64,000 nucleotides of DNA from Limnoperna fortunei (GCA_944474755.1 OX104113.1:46006980-46070979); one strand, 5' to 3'; positions 12,381-26,700 are shown, counted from the stretch's first letter. Made by a program: numbers and translations. Notes: a model not told the origin generated them from the sequence alone.

Positions 12381-13450
12381 AGACAATTTTGGTTTTTTTT
12401 CCTCCAAAAGTTCTGCTCCAATAAGATACCATTCTTAATTAAATATCTACCTTATTTAGGAAAATACCAAGTTCTCTTTACAACTTATAATTTGGTGTGG
12501 AAGACTTCTTTTTTAACAACCGCTGGTAAAATTTTATGTGAACCGTGTCAGGGAACTTTTATTTGCTTCAAATCCCACACTTCGGAAGAATCGATTTTAC
12601 AATTTTATTAAATAAGTCTCATTCAGCCAATAGATAAATTATGTAAGCAACCTTTTTTTTTAAAACGTCGTACTTTATTGAAATAATCGGTTCTATTAAG
12701 CTGGACTCCTTCATGGTTAAATTCATAAACTATTTCTTAATTAAAACCATTCAATGTGAAATTCATATTTGTATTTCGCCTTCCTTCAGAACAAAAATAA
12801 AACCTTTTTGACTTCTTAACATTACCTAAGAGTTTCTACTAATTACAATATTCTTCAAAAGTATTTAGCATATGCTGTAAATCATCTGAAGATCTTTGGT
12901 TTCAAACATAAGAACAGTGTCATCGGCATATAATAAAACAAAGCGTTTCGAGTATATTCCAAGTTTGCAGACAATGTTGTCTGAAATATCTTTAAGACCA
13001 TTAAGAATCTCCCTTTCTAGAAAGATCTGCAAATCATATAAATATAAAGGAAATAAAAAAGATAAGATAGACAAGATTTATCTCCTTGATACATATTGTT
13101 TGTTTGAATGGTGTTTAACGCCACTTGCAGCAATTTTTTAGCTATATCATTGCGTCCAGTTTTTATTGAGAAGGAAGGCGCAATACCAGGAGAAAATTCT
13201 CGACCTTCGGTAGGAAAACAGGCAATTCTAGTGTATCCTTCTGGCAGTGAGACTGGAACCCACAATCTCAGTGTTGACAGACCACGTGATCAATAGTAGA
13301 CGACCTACCTTAACCACTCTGCCACCGAGGCCCCCCTTGATATATATTGGAAAATACATAAAACAAATTTTCCATTTATGTTATTAACAAATATTTAATA
13401 CCACAATGCATCCCAGACTAAATCGAAGGCATTTTCAAAATCAGAAATTC
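12380..13450 (-). pseudogene. LINE reverse transcriptase pseudogene, interrupted by SINE-1
   Basis: Minus-strand reading: DFENAFDLVWDALWY, then NNINGKF (around 13345-13440); after the SINE, PLYLYDLQIFLE, VLLYADDTVLMFETKDLQ (YADD catalytic box, 13060-12880); then decayed C-terminal sequence including IVKSILPKCG, STPNYKL, RELGIFLNKVD (12620-12440). Part of the RT between NMYQ..KSCLS and PLYLYDL is deleted. Distinct from the LINE at 1-600. Confidence 0.75.
13085..13350 (-). mobile_element. SINE family 1, nested in a LINE, with target-site duplication
   Basis: Minus-strand copy: head GTGGCAGAGTGGTTAAGG, tail GGCGTTAAACACCATTC. Flanked by CCTTGATACATATTG on the left and CCTTGATATATATTG on the right, a 15-bp target-site duplication with one difference. 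It interrupts the LINE pseudogene at 12400-13450. Confidence 0.85.
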
Positions 13451-13529
13451 AAAAACAGAAAACAATATAAATATACAGTCAATTGTTGAATACGATATTC
13501 TAAAACCAAGTTGATTTTGTTAATTTTCA

Positions 13530-14060
13530 ATATGCAGAGAGCCTTAGCCGGATTTAGTAAAACGTTTTGGAAATAAAAACTTTACAACATCGTTATCATT
13601 TGGATTTTAAATTACCCCCCCCCCCCTGTATTGTTAAGGTTTGAGCGTCAATGATTAGAGCCTGGCGTAGTATATATAAATATAAACATCGGTATTTTTG
13701 ATGACATTTTATTTAAACCCCGGGGTCGATGACTCTGCCGGTGGAAATTAAATCCCTAACCAGTAGTCACGATACGATGCTGACAGTAATATCATTGATT
13801 CTTTCAGTGATAGAGACATCAGCTAAGTTTACTGCCCCGAAGTTTCGAAAATTATTATTATAGCGGAAACGAGCTTCTGGCGTAGTAAATTCTAATAACC
13901 TTGGGATAATGTATTGTCCTAAAATCATTTGGATTTTAAATATTGTTTGGGCGCAACAGATGAGTTTTGATTGGGCGCGTCTGGTGTGGTAAGTGTGGTA
14001 AATTATAAACCTTGTTATCTTAGATGAAATTTCAATTGCAACCACTGGGTAATTGCATAT
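13530..14060 (+). repeat. Dispersed repeat R1 (CTGGCGTAGTAAATTCTAAT family)
   Basis: GCCGGATTTAGTAAAACG, TATCATTTGGATTTTAAAT, CAGTAGTCACGATACGATGC, TTGATTCTTTCAGTGATAG, TTCTGGCGTAGTAAATTCTA. The same blocks occur in order at 61230-61590. A 10-nt-plus C run lies near 13615. The minus-strand frame here is not a gene. Confidence 0.65.
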
Positions 14061-14459
14061 TCTGGTGGACTGTTAGCCGACAAACTTGTTTAAACACAAC
14101 ATTTCTTTTGAAATTTCTGTACCAAGTCAGGACCATTTCTGTATTTACTACCGGTTTTTCATATAAAAGTATAACCCGGTATCTCAATTGAATCTAAATT
14201 GCCAGTTTTAGTTTCTTGTAAGCAAATGATGTCATATTCATTATGTTGTTCAGAAAATGGTAGATATCTCAACCATGTTCTTATATATCACAGCAATTTA
14301 AACTCAAAATTTTGAAACCCCTTAGTTTTGTTTTATTTTTACCATTAAGAATTAGTTTAGTAATTGTTTAGTAATTGTTCGCGGTAAATAAACAGTTTAC
14401 CACACTACCTCTCGATATACAATCATTCATCTGACCCCGGCAATCTGTCTATTAGATAC

Positions 14460-14465
14460 TTTATT
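14460..14465 (-). promoter_or_regulatory. Candidate polyadenylation signal of gene A
   Basis: AATAAA on the minus strand about 96 nt after the gene A stop codon. The position fits a short 3' UTR; in AT-rich DNA the hexamer alone is weak evidence. Confidence 0.4.
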
Positions 14466-14560
14466 TAAAGTATGGTGCATTTTCACCTGTTTAATAGTTC
14501 TTAATTGAATGTTCTCTTGTTCCTACGAACCAGGCGACGATGGAACAATTTGTAGTCGTT

Positions 14561-14763
14561 TCAGCGGACTTTGGTTACTTGCGGAAGATGGTCCGGATTT
14601 CTTGGGATAACTAGCTTGTGATATTCTCGACGTTTGTCGAGGAATAGGTTAATAATTATCTTCGCAATAAGTGCAGATGTTTCACTCAGAGAAATTTTCT
14701 TAAAATGACGTCTTTTCCCATTAGTTCCAACAAAATATTCATCAACATTATTTTTACTATACT
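14561..14763 (-). CDS. Gene A exon 16: C-terminus and stop
   Basis: Strong acceptor TTTTGTTTTTCCTAG, entered in phase 1, 67 codons then TGA. Encodes [36 protein letters not shown] and [12 protein letters not shown]. The preceding intron is only about 81 nt. The phase match with exon 15 is the main support; I do not recognise the sequence. Confidence 0.55.
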
Positions 14764-17700
14764 CTAGGAAAAACAAAACGGTTCAGAAAATATATACTTT
14801 CTACTAATAAATCAAAATATTATTTTAAGACCCCAATTTGACACCTTTTCTACATTGAAGCAAATCAGAATTCGAACTTCGATATTCACCTTTCAATGGT
14901 ATCTGATAGATCGTATCCATATAAGTGATTGGTACCTTTGACTCTTCATACATGTTCGATGAAATTTCCGACGACGGAAAGATTTTAATGTTTCCAGTAT
15001 CCATTAGGTAAGAAGCTGTCGTGTGTCTTGATGTATGTAGACGAACATTGTAATGCTGAAAATTAGACATGTCAGACGCTGCCTTCATAAAGTTAACTTA
15101 TTGTGTACAGAAAGAAACGTTCACTGCGTCTTTTATTCAAACGTGGAGACACAATTTCGCTGTCGTAAAGATGGCCCAACTAAAGGAGCTGTTTGCAAGA
15201 GCAGTTTGTGGCTTTGTTGTGTGGTTCTTTTTCCAAGCGTGATTTAATCAAATGTCTTAAACGTGTTCTTCTTGGTTTTGGTACCGCTACCACAATCTGA
15301 AAACCACTCTGGATTTACAGCTGAAATGCTTAAAAAACGATTCGTCTGATTTTATCGGAAAATTAATTTCTTTTGACTTCGTCTACATCATAGTGACCAA
15401 AATGATTAAATTTCTGCTATTTTGTTCTTTTAGCGTTGTGTAGTTTGGTATCAAAAATCTATGAATTAAACTGGTAAAAAAGTATTTCTGTGATGTATCG
15501 CACTTATTTGAGTAACAACGGTAATTACGTTATTTTATCACAATGTCTGCAAGAAAAGGGAGTGTCTACACTAACACAAAAGAGGTTATAATGCAACTTT
15601 GCGTGTGACGGATTATCACACGTTGATATTTCCAGTGGGTTAGGAATGAATACAGCTACCATATTTCGTTTTTGGAAGCGTTTACGTCGGACGGCTTCAG
15701 AAAACAAACCTCCTCGAAGTGGGCGACCGTAAAGGATGACTGATTGTATTATCCTTGGGTTGAATAGTGTGGTTTCTATATGCAGGACTGCAACCCCAGT
15801 AGATATTACCTATGATTAAAAAAAATAACTCTAACGTTCAAGTATGTAATAGAACTATTATGCGGGGTTATCACAGTTCGGACTAACGAAAACGAGGTGT
15901 GCGAAAAAAGTACGGGGTTCGATCAGTAAACCGTGCTTGTCGTTTTTCATGGTTCCATGGGAGGCATGGATGGACAGTTCAAGGGAACTTATGTAGAGTT
16001 AACTTTAGTGATGAAATGTCAATAACTGTTAGTGGAAGTGGGGTTATTTAAGTCTAGCAAATGCTACTTACTGGAATGTATTGGTCACCTAAAGCAACAC
16101 AGTCGGAACCTTAAATTTATGGTCTGCATTATTGCATTACATATAACGCACATGTACAATTATAGTTGTTGGTGGAAATTTGAATAGTTAAAAATATATA
16201 ACAGTTTTTGATAGTTATCTATTGTCAATCGTTGTGAAGTATTTCAGTAACAAACCATGATAATGCCCTACCTCATGCATCAGTGCAAACGAAAACCTGG
16301 AAAGCAGACAACCAAATTCCTTTGCTACCATGGAAGGCACAGTCTTCGTATTTAAATGGTATAGAGAATACATGTATATGTCTTCTATTGATTGATTGAC
16401 TGATGTTTGCTTTACGTACAGCGAGCAATATTGCAGCTATATTCAGAACGAGAACAAGGTAACAAAAAAATAAATCAATTTGAGAAGCAACAATTTTGAA
16501 TGACTTTGAAAAAGGAAAGGGTATGGGTTGTGGCGGAAAATTTAGCGTATTTTAGTGGCTACCAATAATCTACTCTTATCGATATGTAAAAAATTGGTTT
16601 CATCGTACAAGGTTGTCCGCAGTAAGACATTATGACCTGACAACATATCCCCCACACACCCACCCCCAAACAACGAGAGGGGATTCGCTATCCGCCACCT
16701 GTAAATTCGCTGGGCAGCTCTGTGGGTCGAGCGCTGTGCACCCTCACAGATTGGTCCCAGGTCTTCTAATGACGAACAATACATCGGGACCATTAACACT
16801 GTGCAAGACTTGAAGGACTCGCCTTGACATACCTGCATCGATATAACTTTATTGTATATTATATTACATGTACATGCATCTCTTCCATGTCGCCTTCGTG
16901 CATAATTAGATGAACAGAACACATGACGAAATATCAAGTCATAAGAATAACAACAAGTTGTAAGTAAAAGGTTTATTTCAATTATATACTCACTCAAAAA
17001 AGAAACGCAACGGATAAATTTTTTAAAATCATTTTTTTGCGGACAAATAACCTATAAATATTCAAATATATATATACACACAACATCATAATTACTCCTT
17101 AGTTAAAGGTTTCCAATTGAAAGCATTTAAGTTCATATACGCGTGAACGACTGTGGTCGAAATCTGAACAAACTATGAATTACGCATTGCTAAAAACAGG
17201 ATCGACTTTCGCGTGCAAATCATTGGTATTTTTTAACTCAGTCAATCGGTATAAAATCCCGCTATTTCTTTTATTGACTGCATTAGAAAAATAAAATTAT
17301 GATGAGGTGACGCTAAGCCAAGGTTAGATGCTGCTACCCGGAATATCGCAATCGGTCGAATCGTGGCCGGGGAATCACAGAATGTTGTTGCCAGAACGTA
17401 CAATGTCCATTGTAGCACTATTTCATCCCTTTGGAGACGCTACCATCAGCTAGGTACTACGACAGACCGACTACGTTCAGGGCGTCCGCGTGTTACAACT
17501 CGGGCGCAGGATCGTTACTTTAGATTATTCTATCTAGGACAGGACTATTGCTGCCCTAGAAACAGCTGTAAACGTCCCTGGATTGCGCCGTATATCACCA
17601 CAGACAGTACGCAATCGGTTACGCTCTCATGGATTGCGGCAAGACCTTACGTCAGAGCAACACTGAAACTCCAACACCGCCGAGCAAGGGTTAGATGGTG

Positions 17701-20700
17701 TAATACCATTCGTGTATGGAATTTACAGAACTGGGGAAAAGTGTGGTTCAGCGATGAGTCACATTTTCAGCTTGAAAAGCGAGATGGTCGCATATGAGTG
17801 TACAGGCGCCGAAATGTGAGTCGCTATCTCTTACGCCAGGAACACACATCTGATACATATCCAAGGCAACCTTAACGCTGTTAGACATAGAGACGAAATT
17901 ATACGTGCGCATTTATTGCCCGTAATTGACATTGAAAGAGAAATTTTTCAACACGACAACGCCCGACCACATACAGCGCGTGTAACAGTAGATTTTTTAG
18001 AGCAACAGAATGTCAATGTGATCCGTTAGCCATCACGGTCTCCGGATCTTAACCCAATTGAACAGCTGTGGGATGAACTGAATCGGCGCGTGCGCCAACG
18101 ACCACTACCGCTGCAAAATCTGCAAAAATTAGAGCAGGCACTTCAATATGAGTGGCAAAGGAAACCGCGTATTCGTTCTCAACGTTTCCATGCCAAGACG
18201 AGTAACGGCTGGGTTACAAGCAAATGGTGGGCACACCAAAAACTGACATTTTTGCATAATTAATTGACAATATGCGACAAAATGTTGTATTCCGTGGTAA
18301 AAGAACTCATGAACAAGAATTAAGTGTGCCAATTTTTACATTTCTGTATCAGTTATTTATATGATAAATTGTTAAAATAATATATGAAGTAATTACCATT
18401 TTTTGTATGTCGCGTTTCTTGTTTGAGTGAGTATATTATCATTAAAAAAATCCCAATATGGCGGAAAACTTACTCTGCTGTAGTAAAGAGTCTAAAGTAA
18501 CTGATTATTAAGACTAACGGTAATAAATACATTGTCATGCTACATGGATTTAAATGTCTACTAAGTAGCCCTTCAGTATTTTTGTACATTTTGGATTTGT
18601 TTATGTGTATCGCTCTTCTAATTTTTATGTATGTATTTTTCTCGTTTTTGAGAGTATAAGAGATCCTTATTCTTGATTTTGTAGAAGTTTTATTATAACA
18701 AACATGTAAGTCAAACGTGTTAATAAAAAAAGCATCCAACTATTTATGGAAGTTTCTGAGAGCGAGTAAATGTCCGATACATATAAAATGTTCATCGTAT
18801 TGGCATTTTTTCTGAAACGGGAGGAATGTTTTGTTGTTGCCCGTTTGACTCTGTTCCCACCTTTTCATTTTTTCCTATTAAAATAAAAGGCAATTATAAC
18901 AATAAAAAATTCATGATTTTTACTATTCTTAATATACAACAATTAATTTTTTATATGCTGCCATTCAGCTTACATGCAATAGTGTGAGATAATTTGACTT
19001 GAATGTGCTTCAGTGTAGAAAAATCTTTGTTTTATATGTAGTGACTATATAACTATATCTGAACATGATTTGACTCATATCTAAATTACTAATCATATTT
19101 AGGAAATAAATAAAGATATTAGACTTTACTAGGAAATTACACTGGATTATTGGTTAAAATATCAGGTACGTTGGTCTATCTGTAGTTACTTACTCCTTGA
19201 AATATTTTGATTTTATTGTTTAGCATGATTTCATGTTCGTTTGACCCGCAACAGTGCTAGATTGGCAAGTTTTGAGATTATGGAATGTTTTACAACTCTT
19301 CTGTTGTTTTGAAGAAGTGATTAACAAAATATGTGTTGAGCAACATGAAATATAGATTTTTCAATAGTTTACGCTAAATCATATACCACTTACGTTTTTT
19401 AAACCTGTACATTAGAATTAAACAAACGACTGATGCACCGATTGCCACCGCACAAATAGCAAGTATTACCCTATATGCAGATAAACAGAAAAGGCATTTA
19501 AACAAATTGTTTCAAAAAGACTATCCCGATGTCTCGTTATAAGTACAAAATCCATTGACAGAATTACATACAATTTTAGCTTTAAACTGTCTCAAATTTA
19601 TTTACTGGGACCATACTGTGAGGGTTCATATTGCTCAACCCGCAGCGCATCGTCAGGCGGCGAATACTGTATGCCCTCTCGCTGAGGAGCTGTCAGGTCA
19701 AAATACGGAAAGTCTGACCGCGGATCACAGTGGGTAACGTGTTTGGATAGTGCCACGCTACTTGCACGCTAAAGATCCCTAATGTAGTTGTCGACAAGAG
19801 TAGGCTTGTTGTAGCCGCTACAGAAGGCTAAATTTTCCGCTCTTACCCATATCCTATACTTTTCAAGTGGCATTATCATTCTGAATATAGCTGAAATTCT
19901 ACTTGCTGGACTTAAAGCAAACATCCAATCAATTTATCAATTTTTTTAGAAGTCAGAACGTAAACTGTACATGGTAACTGTAAAACATTTTCGCGTCGAA
20001 ATCTGAAATGAAACGATGCTATATGTTTCGTTTATGTTTTGTCTTTGTTCTATAGTAAATGAACATTTAAAAAAACAACTCAGCAATTGATGGCAGAAGT
20101 GCATGTTATTTTGACATTTTATGTCATTTTTAGGAAAGGTTAAACTATATGATGTCGTCAAGTTCTTTTAAAGAAAACAGCCAGTTAAGAAATAGATTAT
20201 TGTGAGCGGCTCTATGCGAATTAGAACATGGTCAGACCTTATATTTATCAATATTTAATACTGAGCGATGAAGACTAATAAAAAGTCTGACCATTTTCTA
20301 ATTCGCATAGAGCCCGATTGCAATTATCTTTTTCGATTCTAATATGTCTAACATTTTTTTAATTTTAAAATTTCGAAGCGGATGCAAGTGGACGCTAACC
20401 AATGGTAAAATTGGTTTATACGATATACCCCCAAACAGCATGTTATAAGCAAATAAAATTGACATAACAAATATATGCTAGTCACTTTATTGAATATACG
20501 TACTTTGAATAAAAAACTAATTGTGACATCACAGCTGGCTCTATGCTTATTAGAAACCTAATGTGTTTTCAGAGAACGCCATATAAGAATAACAGATATA
20601 TAACCCAGAAAATCGACAAAACTAGTACCGGTAATCCTTGTAAATTTAGTTGCACGCCCTACCGAAGTCTGATTATATATAGCAATGCTCGTTCTGCAGA

Positions 20701-23700
20701 AAAATATCTTTAATTAAGGATTAACTACAAAAAAATATTTTCTCCATCGAGGGATAACAAAATTTCCGTTTTGCACATTGTAAAATCCGCGTAAATAAAT
20801 ATTTTTTGTAGTTAATACTTATAAATAAATTCAAATAATAGAATAAACTCAACAATTTTATTTTTTAACTGGACATTTTTGAAAAATCAGATCAACACAA
20901 AAACTGTTAGTTTCCCGTGGAGTAATATATGACGTCGAAGGGCGCATGTCTCCATGACGATCAAATTTGTTTTCCATCCTCTGATAGAAAATATTTTTCA
21001 GCCAATCAAAAGTCAGTATTCTCGCAAAATTTATTTATTGTCATTTAAAATAATATACTTGTAGATATTTAAAACTAGCTGTGCTTATAAAGGTTTTTAA
21101 GAAAATGATCTAGCCTCGTAGACGCAGCTGGTCTCCTATTGAAAATAAAAAGAAATCCAAAACAACCCCCTTAACCTGATGTTTGTGAAAGTAACACTTC
21201 CGTCCTGAAGGCAGCAATAACCTCGTCTAGACCAGATGCGGTGTTGTTTTAATTATTGCTGGAATGACAGTATACACATAAAGACGTCTTAGTGTTAATT
21301 ATTTCAATTGATCATAAATGTATGTTATTAACAGTCGCTTTATTTATTTTAAGAGTTTTTTGTCCGACTTACCCAATCGACAAACATCCGCTGGAGCCAG
21401 TGCTAATATAACCACCAGGACAATCATCGTTTTTCTCGGAAATACCTAAAGAAATTTATTAAGTTCATAGCAATGTTTATGCACATTGGCAAGAAGTTTG
21501 TTTTTAAAAACGAACAGTAAAACTGTAAAGCACGTGGTATGTATTTAATATAATAATAAACACAGAGGAAATAATCCAAGCACACACTTGCAAAAATAAG
21601 GAATACAAAGTTTACAAATATGAAATAATAGAAAGAACACAAGGGCACAAACTAGTGGCTTGGAATATACAAATACAGTTGTATGTTGTGCAGTTACATC
21701 GGCTAATCGATTGATTGATTGATTGATTGCTAAGCGTCTGCGAGCAATATTTCAGTTATAATCAGCACGAGATCACATTAAAAGAGATAGGACAATATAA
21801 TCGAAATTTTGACTGCCAGTGCATGGAAAAGTATGGATTAATGGGTAGATGCATTTTGTTTTAAATCTACGAAATAGGTCTTCACCGTGCAAGGATCGTG
21901 GAATTTTCCAAACACATTTCCCAATACGGCCCACCTTTCCATATTACAACCTGACCAAAACCCACCCCAAACAAAGGGAAAAATATAAAGAGCCTCCCCT
22001 ACATGCCACCTGAGGGCATGCTAGGCAGCTTTGTGGGTTGAGAGCTTGGAAACCTCCCAGTTTGGTCCAATACACCGGCTAAATCCAAACCTCCATATGT
22101 TATGTATGACCCTAACAACACGTACAGAAGTTATCACAACCCCAACAAAAACCTCACCAGCATAATATAAAACCAACAGATTATAATTTCATTTATATCG
22201 CGAATTTTGATTGCGTGTGGGACATCTTAGAACTGTGCTTATACTATAAGTATCGTGTACATATTGTTTATATTTAGAAAAAAAACTGGTTTTGAATCAT
22301 TCCGACTGAATGAATAAAAATTGTCTTGTTTTTATTTTAGTTAATATTTGTTGAACTGTAAGTTGGATTTATCTGCACCTAGTTCGGGTAATATGGTTTT
22401 AATGTGAGTAGTGGTCACTTTCGGTTATTTAGTATCGATTTGTTCAAAAATGGAACAATTTCTTAATAAATGTTCTCCAAATAATATTTTGTTATTGTAA
22501 CATTGTAATGCATAGAAGATCATAGAATGAAATAAGGTTTGTATGTATAAATCGTTAGTAGCCAAATGTAAGTATGCTCTTTCATTTCAAAAGAACTGGT
22601 TGAATGAGAGTTTTATGTCATATTTTGTCTAAAACAGACATTTACCAGTCTGACAGTCTTTTCCTGTAAAGTTTGATGGGCAAGAGCAATGGTACCCGTT
22701 GACGTTGTCATGACAACTTCCTCCATTTAGACATGGATGTGAAACACATTCATCAATTTCTTTGAAATACAGGAATAATCATTAGTAGCATTTATTTTTA
22801 AAGCCTTCAAAGTCCTAAAATATATTGAATATATATTACCGCGGTTCTCCAGGTACAAAGGTTCTACTAACAAAGCACTTCATTATAACCCATATTGTAG
22901 TCCACTCATATGCATTCGTTCGAATGTTTACTTAATTGCTCTTCACTAATCAATGACGTCATATTGGTTTAAACATATAATACGGTTTAGTAACTTATGA
23001 CGTAATATTTCAACCGCTTCACCGGTGTGGAAAATATAGTTCTCGTCACTAGTGAATTTGTTGTTCTCAGCATTTGATTAGTAAAAAATAATAACGTCAC
23101 AATAAGAAAAAATGAAGTTATAAACAAAACACCTTCCGTTTACCGCGTATTCAAGTCATGAACGTAAAATTGGGGTTGGAAGAATTTGTACTTCGTTTCG
23201 CAAATTTACTACTTTTAAAATTCAAGAAACAGAATCTTACATACATACATAAGTACTCTTGGATTATCGGATTTCTCCAATCTCGATAGTTGAATTATGG
23301 AAATTTAAGTCCTCGTCAAGGCTCGAACTTAAAATTCCATAATTTAACTATCTCGAGTGGAGAAATCCGATAATCCACTCGTACTAATGTAAGATCTTAT
23401 ATATCTCTAATTTTTGCGTTATATTCAAACCGCTTTTCAAACCTGTGTAGAAAAAATTGGTTCTCGGCACAAGTAAAAATACTGTTCTCGGCAGTTGATT
23501 GGTTTAACATAATAACGTCATAATAAGAACTAATGACGTCATAAACAAATCAACTTCCATTTACCGCGTATTCAAGTCACGAACGTAAAATTGGGGTAGG
23601 GAGAATTTGTACTTAATTTCGTAAATTTAATACTTTTTTTTAATTAGAGAAACATCTTACATCAGTATCCTTGGATTATCTGATTCTCCAATCTCGATAG

Positions 23701-26700
23701 TTAAATTATGGGAATTTAAGTCTTCACAGAAGCTCGGACTTAAAATTCCATAATTTAACTATAGAGATTAGAGAACTTCGAAAATCCACTTGTATTAATG
23801 TAAGATCCTAAATTTCTCAATTACGATTTTAATCTGATAAATATATTGCGCTTAACGTAATAAAACGCGTTGTTGGTATGTCTCACTTCTTGCTTAATCA
23901 TCACAATCCTTTTTTACGGCCCGCGGATATTTTTTTTATTCTTATCATGGTCATAATATATTCGTGAATGTTTATGTTCTGTAACTCTTCTTTAAGCCTC
24001 GGTGCTGCAAGTATTGTTTTACCAATAAAAAAGTAAATAGTGCAAAACGTGCAAATCCATGCTTATTTGTTAAGAGTTTTGACTTTAATTGCTTAGAGTA
24101 TGTAATCATTAAGAAGTACAAAGTATTTAAAATTGTTTTCTTACCAATTTCACAAAGGGTACCATTGTACCCAGGACAAAAGCATTCAAAGTGGGATGTA
24201 GACCCTTTCCTGTTGCACGTACCATTGTTATGACAAGGCAAACTAGCGCAAGGATCTCTATCTAAAACATGTGAGTAATTATCATTAATAAATCCTTATA
24301 CGCATATTTGTTTTGTTTTGCTACAATAATTAATAATTGCTATTCAATAACAATGCATTATGTAACTACAATCAGCCGTTTTGATTTTATTTCTAGTTTT
24401 GTGTAAGACTAGAAATTGCAATTTTAACAGTACATTTTAAGACTATTGTATGAATACGAAACAAGCGTTCTTTTCAATTTGTTCAACTAAACAGGTAAGC
24501 AAGATTTTCAATAATGACGTCACAACTTACTTAAAAAGGTCAATTTAAGTCAATTCACAATTTAAATACAGATTATATATAACAAAAATTGGTAAAAATA
24601 TATTGCTATGATTATCAGTGTTTTGTAATAAAACACCCCCTTTACCCACTCGCACATCAACAGGGCATTCATTCTCTGTCTGTTCATCCATCTGGGAACG
24701 CGCTGAAGAACTCTGTAGAAAATACTCATATATACAATGTACATGAAATGCTATAAGGAATGTTTCCTTATTGTAAAATTATAGAATGATAGAAATGAGC
24801 AACTATGACCGTTTCTGTGTGGAGTTCTAGCTACGGTTCAAAAACAAACAGTAATACTATAAAGTCCTTAAGTGCTTTTCCTGTGTAATTTAAAATGCCT
24901 ACCTCTTTGATGTAACTGATTGTATTTAATATAATATCGGCTACTTTTTTCAAAATCTATAAAGAGGTCTTCATCCTGCAAGGATCGTGGCATTTTCCAA
25001 ACACATTTCCAACTGCGTTCCGCCTTTCCATATTACAACCTGACCAACCCCCACCCAAAACAAAAGGAAAAATAGAAAGAGACTTCCCTATATGCCACCT
25101 GAGGGCATGCTAGGCAGCTTGTAGGTCGTGAGCTTGGAACCCTACCACTAAGGTCCCAGTACAACGGGCAAATCCAACCCTCCATATGTTATGTATGACC
25201 CAAACAACACATACAGAAGTTTATCACAACCCAACAAAAACCTCAACAGCATAATATAAAACCAACAGATTATAATTTGATTTATACGGAGAATTTTGAT
25301 TGCGCGTGGGACATCAAGTAACTGTGCTTATACTGTAAAACCTGGTGTGGTAATTGGAAACGCTCTCTTGATAACGAAGCTTTATTTTCATTTGTGTTTA
25401 AATAACTGGCGTATTGTTCCAATCATATGCTTTGCAGTATGTTAAGCATAAAACGTCTTACAAGATTATATTTTATAACATGTTCAAAAATGGAATAATT
25501 TCTTAATAAATGTTCTGCAGCGATTTGTTTACAATTTAAAATTCTCAAAATAATATTTTGTTATTGTAACATTGTAATTCATAGAATTAATAATTTTTTT
25601 ATATATAAATCATTAGCTGCCAAATGTAATTATGCTGTTTGATTCCAACAGAACTGGTTGAATGAGAGTTAATGTCATATGTAGTCTAAAACAGACATTT
25701 ACCTGTCTGACATTCTTTTCCTGTGAATTCGGATGGGCAGGAGCAACGGTACCCGTTGACATGGTCATGACAACTTCCTCCATTTAGACATGGATGTGAA
25801 ACACATTCATCAATTTCTTTGAAATACAGGAATAATCATTAGTAGCAGTTATTTTTAAAGCCTTCAAAATCCTAAAATATATTTAATAAATATTACCGCG
25901 GTTCTCAAGGTACAAAGGTTCTGCGTACAAAGCAGTTCATTTTAACCCATATTGTAGGCCACTCATAAGCATTCGTTCGAATATTTTCTTTCTCTGCACT
26001 AATCAATGATGTCATAATGGTTTAGACATATAATACGGTTAAGTAAATTAGTTTCCTTAATTTTTGCGTTATATTCAAACTGCTTGACCTGTGTGGAAAA
26101 AAATGGTTCTAGTCACTAGTGAAAATTCGGTTCTCATCAATTGATTGGTTGATTGGTTTAAAGTAATAACGTCGTAATAAGAACTAATGACCTCATAAAC
26201 AAATCACCTTCCATTTACCGCGTATTCAAGTTATGAACGTAAAAATGAGGTTGGAAGAATTTGTACTTAATTTCGCAAATTTACTACTTTTTGAAATTAG
26301 ACAAACAGAATCTTATTTTAGTATTCTTGGATTATCGGATTTCTCCAATCTTGATAGTTAAATTATTGAAATATAATTCCGAGTCTTTAAAATTCCATCA
26401 TTTAGGCGAGGATTTAAATTTCCATATTTAACTATCGAGATTGGAGAAATCCGATAATCCTTCGTACCAATGCAAGATCCTATATGTCTCAATTACGTTT
26501 TCAATTTGATGAATATATTGCACTGAACGTCATAAAACGCGCTGTTGGTCTGTCTTACATGCTTAATCATCAAAATCCTTTTTTACTGCACGCGGATATT
26601 TTTTTATTATTATCATGGTCATAAAATATTCGTGAATATTTATGTTCTGTAATTCTTCTTTAAGCCTCGATGCTGCTAGTATTGTTTTACCAATAAAAAA

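Larger units (their letters stand above)
21840..24840. repeat. Gene A duplicated block, copy 2 (EGF domains 3-4)
   Basis: Colinear with 24940-28225 over exons and introns, e.g. TGCAAGGATCGTGG, CATGACAACTTCCTCCATTT, TTGGATTATCGGATTTCTCC, TGTTGGTATGTCTCAC, ATTGCTATGATTATCAG in the same order. Confidence 0.85.

Noticed and set aside
13767..14045. Minus-strand 92-codon frame
   Set aside because: Lies entirely in dispersed repeat R1, which has other copies lacking the frame.
14561..14700. Alternative reading of gene A C-terminus in another frame ([16 protein letters not shown]...)
   Set aside because: It would need a weak acceptor inside the exon; the frame entered from the strong TTTTTCCTAG acceptor agrees in phase with exon 15.
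16542..16997. Minus-strand 151-codon frame
   Set aside because: Runs through a SINE-2 copy and the left Tc1 terminus; no protein-like motif, composition typical of repeat read-through.
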